A DNA stretch of 64,000 nt, from contig CM077647.1 in the NCBI GenBank assembly GCA_039707465.1, positions 43,399,110-43,463,109 on the forward strand, written 5' to 3'. Positions 55,915-64,000 of the stretch are shown here, in pieces. The first letter of the stretch is position 1, and each line of letters begins with the position of its first letter. The notes beneath the pieces are model-generated. The model was not told the origin of the DNA and made no database searches. It was given only the letters and a program-made list of their open reading frames with translations. Both the position numbers and the translations under genes were made by a program. Origin of the DNA: Rhabdophis nuchalis (Eukaryota; Chordata; Lepidosauria; Squamata; Natricidae).

Positions 55915-56170
55915 CCATCATTCAGCATTTCTATCAGTGACTTTGATGAGATAGTTCAGAAGTTGCTTATCAAGTCTATAAATGATGCAAACTGAGAGAT
56001 ATAGGTTTTCTCTCTGCAGGAGAAAGAATATTTTTAAACTCTAAAGAGATTTGGGTAATGATTGAAATGAGTAGAATTTAACCAGAAGAAATATAGACCC
56101 CTGCATTTGGGTAGAAAAAATGAAAAGCAAAAGCAAGGAATGAGACTTGGTTTGGCCAAGAAGTTCATGT
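55915..56170 (+). pseudogene. Highly decayed CR1-type RT fragment
   Basis: In shifting frames the region gives SISDFDEIVQKLLIKSINDA (compare INDLDE...KFADD of CR1) and then QKKYRPLHLGRKNEKQKQG (compare KxxxLHLGxxN, as KALHLGKK at 23080). Several stops interrupt it. It would be an ancient CR1 copy; the call is by eye only. Confidence 0.45.
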
Positions 56171-56980
56171 TTGCTCAGTAGAGATGATGTTGTAAATCCT
56201 GCAGTGAGTAGGAAGTTGAATTGTATTACTCCCAGCTCTGATTTGAAGACCAAGATAACGTATTACGTGACTTCCAGCTCAGTCAATGCTGTCTTGCTTC
56301 TTCCATGCTCCACCCCGCCCCACATGCCACCCCTAAGTTGCATCCATAAAGGGGGTGAGGGGCAGGAAGCCCTGCCATGCTCCTTTATGCAGCCCACCTC
56401 TCTTTCAGTACCCGGCTGGTTGAGAATCAGGCAGTCGTGGGAATTGCCTGCAATTCTTGTTACTGTGAGGTTGCGCGTTGCAAAGAATGAGGCAAGACAG
56501 TGGGGGCTAGGGGGGGAGGACGAAGCAAGGCAGGGGCTGCGGAGCTGCCCCAATGCCCCGCACCAGCTTACCTGAAGGCCCTTCAGCCAGGCCATCCATG
56601 CCAAGTCCTCCCCCGTCCCCAAGACAGCCACATCTCTTCACTAACCTGCTTTCCAGCTCCATTCTCCGCTGTGTGTTAAGGACAAGAAAATTAGTCAGTG
56701 CGACCATGGTAAAAAAAATACCAGAAATTCAGACCTTCCAACTTCTCGCAAAAAAAAAAAAAAAAGTCTCGCGAAATTGGAAATAGTCCCACAGACTACT
56801 TTTCTTGCCACTGACATAGTTGAGAATGGAGCAGGTAAGCAGGTTAGTGAAGCAATGTCGCTGTCTTTGGGTGGGGTGGGGGGCAGAGGGAGCTGTATGT
56901 GTTTGTGTGTGAGAGAGAGAAGCAGGGGAGATTGAGAAAACATTGCTGCCAGCCCTGGATAACTCTCCAAGGTTGGGTAG
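56171..56980. other. Gap, GC-richer, nothing recognised
   Basis: An A16 run lies at about 56751-56766. TAAGCAGGTTAGTGAAG (56837) is the reverse complement of CTTCACTAACCTGCTT (56636), hinting at an inverted repeat of more than 15 bp about 200 bp apart. No coding signature. Confidence 0.35.
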
Positions 56981-56981
56981 G

Positions 56982-57027
56982 ATCTCTCTCTCTCCCTCCC
57001 TCCCTCCCTCCCTCCCTCTCCCTCCCT

Positions 57028-57097
<70 letters not shown>
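56982..57097. repeat. Compound (CTCC)n (CT)n (CA)n microsatellite
   Basis: The tract changes from CTCC units to CT and then CA dinucleotides, ending at CACATTC. Confidence 0.95.
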
Positions 57098-57098
<1 letters not shown>

Positions 57099-57760
57099 TC
57101 TTTCTTTGGGAACGCAGCGCAGACAACCCCTCCCAGGATCGCTAGGCTGAAGCCTCTGGATTGAGGCTTTTGGGGATGTATTTCTGGTGCTGCGATCCCA
57201 ATAAAGATCGGCAGGAAAGGGGGGGGGGAATTTTCCTGCAGCCTGCCCTTTCTTTGGGATCGCAGCACAGATGCCCCCTCCCAGGATCGCTATGCTGAAG
57301 CCTCTGGATTGAAGCTTTTGGTGGTGGTGGCGGCGCTAGCTGCACAAGCCCCCCCCCAACCCCCTGCAGGCGCGCCAAGTGTAAAAGGCCCGGGCTTTTT
57401 AAATTTGAAGCTTCCCGGGGCTTTTACTCTTGGCGTGGCTGGAGGGGGTTGGGATGGCTTTGCGCACGCGAAGTCCCCCCCCCAGCCTCTGCATCCGCGC
57501 CAAGAGTGAAAGGCGCCGGCAGCTTCAAGGCCTGGGCCTTTTAAATTTTGCACCGCTGGGGGGGGAGGATGCTGCCGCACGAAATTTAAATGGCCCATCT
57601 ATGAAGCTGCCAAGGCCTTTCACACGTGGGCGGCGGGAGAGGCGGGAAATGCAATGGACTGAGCGAGCCATGCGTTCTGGAAGTTACTTACTTCCTGGTC
57701 CCCGGTCCAACCGGATCGCCCCGGATCGCTAAATTTTACGATCCGGCTCGTGCGAGCCTT
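57098..57760. repeat. GC-rich segment with internal direct and inverted duplications
   Basis: About 73 bp at 57100-57172 (CTTTCTTTGGGAACGCAGCG, CTCCCAGGATCGCTAGGCTG) recurs at 57248-57321, period about 148 bp. Further on, AGGCGCGCCAAGTGTAAAAG, CTTTTACTCTTGGCGTGGCT and CGCGCCAAGAGTGAAAGGCG are alternating-orientation copies of one word. This is an unclassified mobile element or a locally rearranged one. It has no transposase frame. Confidence 0.65.
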
Positions 57761-59310
57761 GGCAAACAGATAGGACCTGGTCTGGTTCCTGTGCCACCAA
57801 GTAAACATGTTAGAAGTCCCAAGACCATCAGGAGGCTCTCTGCCATTGGTATTCTTTAAGCTGGAAAATTCTGTCAGAAAGTTTTCTAAGTCTTACTTTT
57901 CCCATAAACTTATACTTCCCATGAACATTAACTTTCAAATCTAAACCAAATCCTTTTATGTTTACTTCAATGTAACTCTTATATTTTCCAGTAGAAATTA
58001 TTTCCAGCTGTATGTGTATAAAACTGCAGCCATGGATTTTCTTTCTGGGTGCTTATCCATGGGCATGAGGAGAAGCAAGAAGAAAGAAAATAGCAAGGCT
58101 GTAGAACATCTTCAAAACACAGATCTAGTAAATATTGTCATCCTCTTCAGAGAGTTTCATAAAGCTGTGAGTCAAGGAAAGTGGTGAAACACTACCATTT
58201 TTTAAAATTTTCTCAAACAAAAGAGGCATGATTTTATAAAACCATTGCATTGACTCTAGCATTACAACTAAGTCATTTACAGATGGGCAATGGAAATTTT
58301 AGAACATTAAACCCCCTAGAAAAAGTAACCATATTGGTTAAATAAAGATAAATTATTCAGAACATCTGTACTGTTTTGGAAGAAGCTATTTCAATATTGA
58401 TTAAGCTTCTCACTTTTCAACAGACTAGGGAAAGAAAGCTATCCCTAATCAGTCCTGGCCATATACTGCAGCTTCTCACAAATTGCTTTTTCAACTCAGA
58501 GATGAAACATTGAAGCACTGGCAAGTGATCACTATTAAAAACATAGTTTTCTTGATGCACATTGCTTGTAAAGACAGTTAATTTTCAAGAATCCAGTCTG
58601 CTTAATGGAAATTTCTATAAGATTTGAAATGTTCCATATTTGCTTAAGGGGTAACCTGTCAAACTTGATATTCCAGCATTGGATAGCTTGCATGCTGTTC
58701 ATTCATTAAAAATAGTGGATGGAGTGAGTGCATTATGAGTGAAGTGTTTGAGAAATGAAATATTAATAGAATCAAAATAGAAATAGAAAGCAAATCTCTT
58801 CTAAACAATGTTTTGATATATTATAAACCATATACACATATGTACAAATATGGCACATAGGAAAATAAAATACAAAATATACTATAATTTATCCTGAGTA
58901 TATGTCAATACTCTGCACATATGTGATTTATATACTAGTGATTGTAGTGTGTACAAACAGATTTATACAATTGCCTTTTGTCTACACTTCTGGTTTATTG
59001 ATCAGAATGTGCCTAAACTGATTAGAATTATCTTTGTTGATAATACAGTACAGTATACATAGGTACAATTAAGATTGGTATTACTAAAATGCTATGGAAT
59101 ATATATTATGTGGAAAATCATGTGTTGGTATAAGAAAAGGTAAACTGTGAAGAGCATAAATTTTCAAATGAAATGAATTAAAGTAAGATAGATAGGTTAA
59201 GTGTCTATGAAGTAAAAAAAAAAAAAGGAAGATTGTTGTTAGTAGACTCCTAGCGGTGGATAGGCAATATATAATACCATGATGACAAATGGTCATTGTG
59301 GCTTTAAGGA
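57761..59310. other. 1.5-kb AT-rich gap, nothing recognised
   Basis: No domain-bearing frames; an A14 run lies near 59213-59226. Confidence 0.35.
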
Positions 59311-59588
59311 TGTTGGAATGTTAGAGACTGTAATTAGAGAGTAATTATCTTCACTATAAGAGGAGGTATGGAGAGTACATATCTCTCTCTCTGCTGGATT
59401 TGCTGATTTACTGTTTGATAATTGACTGTTCATGTGCTGTGAATTACTGAAGAAGGAAGAAGGAAGAAGGAAGATTGTGGTTTGCTGACTTGTTTGGTCT
59501 ACTAATTGTGTGTACACCAGCAACGTTTCTCTAGCTGCATACTCCGCTGCACAACTTTGCTGTCTCCCAATGGAGATATCTCCTAACA
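59311..59588 (+). repeat. Ty1/copia-type LTR
   Basis: This 278-bp segment begins TGTTGGAATG and ends CTCCTAACA (TG...CA). It is followed immediately by CTGGTTATGGGCCCAG. A GAAGGAAGAAGGAAGAAGGA run lies inside (59452-59474). Copia-type elements prime from the initiator methionine tRNA, and TGGTTATGGGCCCA is the usual animal copia primer site. Only one LTR is present in the window near the gag start. Confidence 0.75.
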
Positions 59589-59604
59589 CTGGTTATGGGC
59601 CCAG
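59589..59604 (+). promoter_or_regulatory. Copia primer-binding site
   Basis: CTGGTTATGGGCCCAG directly abuts the LTR end. The TGGGCCCA-containing motif is the typical initiator-tRNA site of animal copia elements. Confidence 0.7.
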
Positions 59605-59703
59605 ATTATAGTGCAAGCTGCAGTGAATAGAGGAGTTGAGTTGCTACACACATTATAGTTTACAGACATGTGTTGAATAGTTTAGTTAATATCCCAGAGA
59701 AGA

Positions 59704-59840
59704 TGGCACAAGGCCAAATTTATCACTGATTACCCGGCTGGATGGGACAAACTATGTATTCTGGTCTGGAAAATATAGCCTGCTTTTGCGCAATGAAGGG
59801 CACACAGAACAGGGGAAGCCTTCACTTTTACCTTTATGTC
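59704..59840 (+). pseudogene. Copia gag N-terminal fragment
   Basis: ATG at 59704 gives MAQGQIYH followed by a stop (TGA 59728-59730). In another frame it continues ITRLDGTNYVFWSGKYSLLL, RNEGHTEQGKPS. The pattern LDGTNY.FW....LLL..EG is typical of the copia Gag N-terminus. A frameshift at about 59727 breaks it, and recognisable gag is lost by about 59840. Confidence 0.7.
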
Positions 59841-59849
59841 ACTGTAGAT

Positions 59850-60005
59850 GCATATGAAAATATTGTTGACTACATCAGAAGTGTGTAGAATTACTATTCT
59901 AATTGGAATTATGAAAAAGGTATTAGGTGGAATGATGAAGTGAAAGAGACTATGGATAAAAAAACCCTGCATCTAAAAGAATGCTTTTATATGTGGCTGA
60001 AAAGA
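59850..60005 (+). pseudogene. Possible decayed LINE ORF fragment (endonuclease-RT linker)
   Basis: One frame reads NWNYEKGIRWNDEVKETMDK, then KTLHLKECFYMWLKRKN before a stop. The WNDEVKE..DKK....KE....WL pattern is reminiscent of the linker of RTE-type LINEs. A matching RT C-terminal piece may be at 63560-63990. Low confidence. Confidence 0.3.
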
Positions 60006-60061
60006 AAAAATATTGTACAATATTAGGTATTAGTTAAAAGTAGAACAGTAAATGCAGTGGA

Positions 60062-60480
60062 TTTTGTTTTTTGTTTTTGTTAATCATTTTTATTATAACC
60101 ATAAAATCAAATGCAACTAAGCTTAGGAGAAAAACGAAAATAAAAAGATTAAAATTGCATGAAATGGAAAAGAAAATAAAGAGAAAAAATATATAAATAA
60201 GTTAATTCTAGGCCATTCTCATGACAAGAATAAATAAATTTAATCTCTTCACAGTCTTTAAAATTTCAATATTTATCTTTTTATCTCGTTCCCCATCTCT
60301 GAAAAAAGTCCAGCAAATCATTTTTTCAGTTCTCATGTCAGCAAAAAGTCCAAAACGGGTAGCCAGAAATCAGTCTATCAGTCAATTAGTCAGTCAGTCT
60401 TTTAAAAGGAACAAACAAACCATTGAGGAAGCAATATTAACCTAGTTATATCTCTATCCTTTATCCGCCTAAGGCCAGAA
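60062..60480 (-). mobile_element. Possible retroposed 3' end on the minus strand
   Basis: On the minus strand an AT-rich segment ends GGTTATAATAAAAATGATTA, then AACAAAAACAAAAAACAAAA at 60062. This looks like AATAAA plus an A-rich tail. The extent upstream and the family were not determined. Confidence 0.35.
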
Positions 60481-60504
60481 TCAACTGATCTGCCTATCTC
60501 TCTC

Positions 60505-60518
60505 TATCTCTCTATCTC

Positions 60519-60576
<58 letters not shown>

Positions 60577-60577
60577 A
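60505..60577. repeat. (TATC)n microsatellite followed by (TA)n
   Basis: About 18 tetranucleotide units, then ATTATCTATCTACA and a (TA)n run at 60591-60611. Confidence 0.95.
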
Positions 60578-60611
60578 TTATCTATCTACATATATATATA
60601 TATATATATAT

Positions 60612-61840
60612 GATACATATATGCATATACCATTATGTCCCTGTCTTTTACTAGTAACATACATAATCTTTATCTTATTCAAATATTTTTATAGGATTTG
60701 TTTTCTTTTCATTTTTTCTTTATCCTATTCCAGAGAGTTCTTCAAGACTTTAATAAGCTGCTTTTGTATACCCAATAGGATTATTTTTCCAATAGGAAAA
60801 AATTATCCAGGTCACTCTTTTGTATTTTCTTTATAAATTTTAAAACCTTAAACGATTTTTTTTATAGATTCAGTGAAACTTCCTATTCGAAGTCATTTTC
60901 TTGGCCTGTCAATTGTAAATTCATTTTCAATATCAACTCTGTCATAATAGCTAACATTTGTTTTACATCTTACATTTCTTCAATAACATCTTTTAGATAT
61001 TGTCTATCCATAGAAGCAGATATTATTCCTGACAGTATTCATATTGTGGCCTACTTGCAAGCCTGAATATCTTTCATCTACCTAAAATCTTTAGTCCTCT
61101 CTAGTGTCTGTTTTCTGAAATTGTGAAATTATTTATTTATATTGTGTCTTATAAAACCAAAACAGAATCTATTTCCTATGAGAAGGTGTTTCTACTTTAA
61201 ATTAATTCCAAAATCTTATTGTAAAAGTTTCATTATTCCAATTTAATTTGGATCTTTAATCCTTAATAGTATTTTATTGTTTATTTCAGATTCTTTAATT
61301 TCTTAAGCTTATAATTAAAGTTTTCTTTCACTCAGGATTAAAGGCAGACTCACCTGGTATTTTCATACTTGTCATTCCAAAGCATTTTAATAGCTTAGAA
61401 GTAGTTAATAAGCAATTTCCAAAAGTGATTAGAAAGTGAGGTTTGCTATCTTAAGTGTCCTTTAAAAGTCTCCACCATGGTTGCAAACAAGATAGCTAAT
61501 CCTGTCAACTCCCAATGCTCAAACCCAAAGAAAAATGCTATGTTATGTTCTCCTTGCAAGAACACATGTGGGTGATTTCTCATCCACTCCTCATCCAGAA
61601 ATGTTCCAAGGGACTGGTCTTCTCACCATTTCCTTCAGTCTTTGCTACAGTCATCAGCTCCGCTTTCAGAGTCATTCTCCATAACTCCTCCAGATGTGAA
61701 AATAGATCTTTTGAAAGAAATAAAAAAAAATGGTTTAAAACTGTACAAAGGTAGCATCTTATGCAGTTAATGATGGCAATGAAAAATATCAGAAATACAT
61801 TTTGGGGAAAATAGTTATTCTGTAGGTAAGTAGCAAAATG
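60612..61840. other. AT-rich gap, nothing recognised
   Basis: Short frames without domains. Bases 61500-61720 are less AT-rich and might belong to the 5' part of a retroposon ending at 60062, but I cannot support it. Confidence 0.3.
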
Positions 61841-62069
61841 CTTTAAGTCAGTGGTGTCCAAACGTTTTTCAAAGAGGGCCAGATTGGATGAAGTGAACAT
61901 GGTGGAGGGCCGAACATTTTTCCGAACATTCTTTGAACCATTACAATTAAATGCAAATAAATTATTTTATGCCAAGTTAATTGCAAATGACATACTTTTC
62001 ATTTCATAACATTAAGATCAACTGACAGTTGAGTTTTCACAATGTATTGAAAATAAATTTTAAAAAACT

Positions 62070-62373
62070 TACCTACCTCTTTCTCTCTTTCTTCCTCTCT
62101 CTCTCTCCATTTCTCTTGCTCTTTCTTTCTTTCTCTCTCTCTCTTTTTCTCTTTCTTTCTCTCTCTTTCTTTCTCTCTCTCTCTTTCTTCCTCTCTCTCT
62201 CTCCATTTCTCTCGCTCTTTCTCTCTCTCTCTTTTTCTTTCTTTCTGTCTCCCTTTCTCTCTCACTCTCTCTCTCTTTCTCTCTCTTTCTTTCTTCCTCT
62301 CTCTCTCTCTCCATTTCTCTTTCTTTCCCTTTCTCTCTCTCTCTCTCTTTTGCTCTTTCTTTCTTTCCCTTTT

Positions 62374-62404
<31 letters not shown>

Positions 62405-62492
62405 TTTCTCTTTCTTTCTGTCTCTCTTTCTGTCTCTTTCTTTCTCTCTCTCTTTCTGTCTCTTTCTTTCTCTTTCTTTCTTTCTTTCTTTC

Positions 62493-62529
<37 letters not shown>

Positions 62530-62830
62530 GTCACTCTATGTGTCTGTCTGTCTGTCTGTCTGTCTCTCACTCACTTAATCAGTCTCTATCTGTCTCTCCC
62601 TCCCTCTCTCTGTCTCTCCCTGTCTCTGTGTGTGTCACTCTCTCTGATTCTCTCCCTCCCTCCCTCTCTCTGTATGTCTGTCTCTCCCTCTTTCCCCATC
62701 TGTCTCCGATTCAATCCGATTCCGATTCATTCTCTATTTGTGTCTCTCTCCGTCTCTGTCTGTCTCTCTGTCTTTCTCTCCCTCCCCTTCTGTCTCTCTC
62801 TGTGTCTGTCAATCACTCCCTCGCCACTCG
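62070..62830. repeat. Long polypyrimidine (CT/CTTT/TGTC) tract
   Basis: About 760 bp of nearly pure pyrimidine (CTCTCT, CTTTCTTT), changing to CTGTCTGT and CTCCCTCC units past 62520. It yields spurious long S/L-rich and E/R-rich frames on the two strands. Confidence 0.92.
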
Positions 62831-63350
62831 CAGCGGGCAAGGGAGAAGGCGGGGTGAGCACCCAAGGCTACCGTCATCTTAAGCACCACCGAGGCTGTCG
62901 CCCGGCAGGGGCATCAGGCAGGGAAGCCGGTCGCGTCTCCATCGCGGCTCCCTCCAGCAGGCACCACGGCTTATGTTCTGAGGCCGCACGTCCCACCTTG
63001 TGCGGCGGGAGCTGCACGTTCTGGGGCTGCGTGGCTGGGAGGGAGGTGAATGCGCCAAGCGGACGTTCTGGGGCTGCGAAGCTGGGAGGGAGGTGAACGC
63101 GCGGCCCCAGAACGTCTGCTTGGCGCGTTCACCTCCCTCCCAGCCACGCAGCCCCAGAACGTGCAGCTCCCGCCGCACAAGGTGGGACGTGCGGCCTCAG
63201 AACATAAGCCGTGGTGCCTGCCGGAGGGAGCCGCGATGGAGACGCGACCGGCTTCCCTGCCTGATGCCCCTGCCGGGCAACAGCCTCGGTGGTGCTTAAG
63301 ATGACGGTAGCCTTGGGTGCTCACCCCGCCTGCTCCCTTGCACGCTGCGG
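62830..63350. repeat. GC-rich palindrome, arms about 245 bp
   Basis: 62830-63074 pairs in reverse complement with 63104-63350 around a spacer of about 29 bp. Examples are CACCCAAGGCTACCGTCATC (left) against GATGACGGTAGCCTTGGGTG (right), and the CGGACGTTCTGGGGC end (left) against GCCCCAGAACGTCTG (right). Only a few mismatches were noticed (for example AATGCG/GAACGC-type changes). The spacer repeats part of the arm (AGCTGGGAGGGAGGTGAACG). Confidence 0.92.
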
Positions 63351-63542
63351 GAGGAGGCGTCCGTAACCTCCGTCCACCTCCCTCCCAGCCACACAGCCCC
63401 AGAGACAGAGGGAGGAAGGGAGGGCCACATTTACACCGAGCAGTGAGGGCTGTTGGAGGGCCGTATTAAACCGACCCGCGGGCCGCAAATGGCCCGCGGG
63501 CCAGACTTTGGACATGCCTGCTTTAAGTGATACAAATAAAAT

Positions 63543-64000
63543 GCTTAACAAGTAATTCAATATGGGAAGAGGGCTACAATATGTGCTACCCAATGAATGT
63601 ATTAGGAATATTCATGGTGATAGTACAGATGGGATGGTTTTGGATATGAATAAAGTTTTCGTTACAGTTGATGCCATGTTGTTAGCTGCCAGCCTGAAGG
63701 AATTTCAGCAAACATTAATTCTTGTATATTGTCTAATGCAGGAAGAAAAATGGATCTAAAAAGTAAATAGCTGCATTTGACAGGGAAAGTGAAACAACCA
63801 AATGCAATTTATGTTACATGCCAACATCTGAGAGCAAGTAAGTAAGCATACCCTTATAGAATGTTTAGTAAAGATGAGGGAAATAAACATTTTAAGTTGT
63901 GGTGGAAATGTAGAAGAAAAGGAATACACTGTCTTGGGGGATGGATGTCAAAATATACAAAAATAGCTGTTTATAAGGGCATGCTTCTGTTTATGATGTC
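63543..64000 (+). pseudogene. Decayed LINE RT C-terminal fragment
   Basis: The frame at 63562-63759 includes VDAMLLAASLKEFQQTLILV and YCLMQEEK. This resembles the region after YADD in some non-LTR RTs (ADDA.LLAES...LQ..L..V). Further on, shifted frames give MFSKDEGNKHFKLWW and YTKIAVYKGMLL, compare GxxFSKDG and KxAVYKGMVLPTLLYG. Several disruptions exist and the window edge cuts it. The family is uncertain. Confidence 0.4.

Larger units (their letters stand above)
61849..63520. mobile_element. 1.67-kb hAT-type element with pyrimidine tract and palindrome
   Basis: The ends CAGTGGTGTCCAAACGTT and AGACTTTGGACATGCCTG are inverted repeats (about 14 of 18). A perfect 8-bp target duplication CTTTAAGT (61841-61848 and 63521-63528) flanks them. 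Subterminal GAGGGCC and GGCCCGCGGGCC words are typical of hAT relatives in vertebrates. The inside has a roughly 760-bp CT tract and a palindrome with arms of about 245 bp. No transposase frame is present. Confidence 0.9.

Noticed and set aside
60505..60577. CRISPR-like regular repeats
   Set aside because: The units are 4-bp tandem microsatellites with no spacers, and the genome is eukaryotic.
62029..63096. A 355-codon frame across the pyrimidine tract
   Set aside because: It is almost entirely S/L/F from CTCTCT repeats and runs into the palindrome; the minus strand gives E/R-rich frames of the same kind. It is a low-complexity artefact.

Overview
The window looks like non-coding, repeat-dense DNA from a squamate reptile, most likely a snake. 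The evidence is the repeat mix: L2-like and CR1-like LINEs with ATT or ATTCT microsatellite tails, an L1 with a vertebrate-type ORF2 end, two tRNA-derived SINEs of the squamate type, many short hAT elements, and Ty3/gypsy and Ty1/copia LTR elements. I could not support any host protein-coding exon, rRNA or functional tRNA. Every credible coding stretch belongs to a transposable element, and most are broken. The identification rests on remembered family features, not on a search.

Layout. Positions 1-356 are the end of an ORF1-only L1-like element. 1207-1359 is a perfect palindromic hAT element. 2170-5127 is a three-level nest: a hAT element, a second hAT element inside it, and an L2-like LINE with a 666-codon open RT frame inside that. 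5650-7197 holds L1 3' ends on the minus strand. 9964-19440 is the centrepiece, a four-level nest. A Rex1/CR1-superfamily LINE (minus) is split by a Ty3/gypsy retrotransposon (10327-18941, two LTRs, AATAT target duplication). The gypsy gag is split by an L2-like LINE (10832-14952). The RT of that LINE is split by a reverse-oriented L1 ORF1-only insertion (12642-13817, 10-bp target duplication).

From 20 to 43 kb there are an old long inverted repeat (20011-20783), hAT-like repeats, a CR1 LINE (22700-23850), a 1.05-kb hAT element (27684-28738), a SINE interrupted by a hAT element (30046-30495), a Tc1/mariner-like element, L2 fragments, a solo LTR (36385-36905) and a hAT element split by an L2 fragment (38758-39906). 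From 43 to 64 kb there are an L2 fragment, a 2.3-kb retroposon with an 18-bp target duplication (44557-46867), a SINE (51059-51418), a hAT inside a hAT (52567-52819), another hAT (53500-53977), tandem repeats, a Ty1/copia LTR with primer-binding site and gag start (59311-59840), and a 1.67-kb hAT element (61849-63520). That last element carries a roughly 760-bp pyrimidine tract beside a palindrome with arms of about 245 bp.

Nothing here acts as a pathway. The useful signal is the insertion chronology recorded by nesting and target-site duplications, and several non-autonomous families: the ORF1-only L1-like family and the palindromic hAT families.
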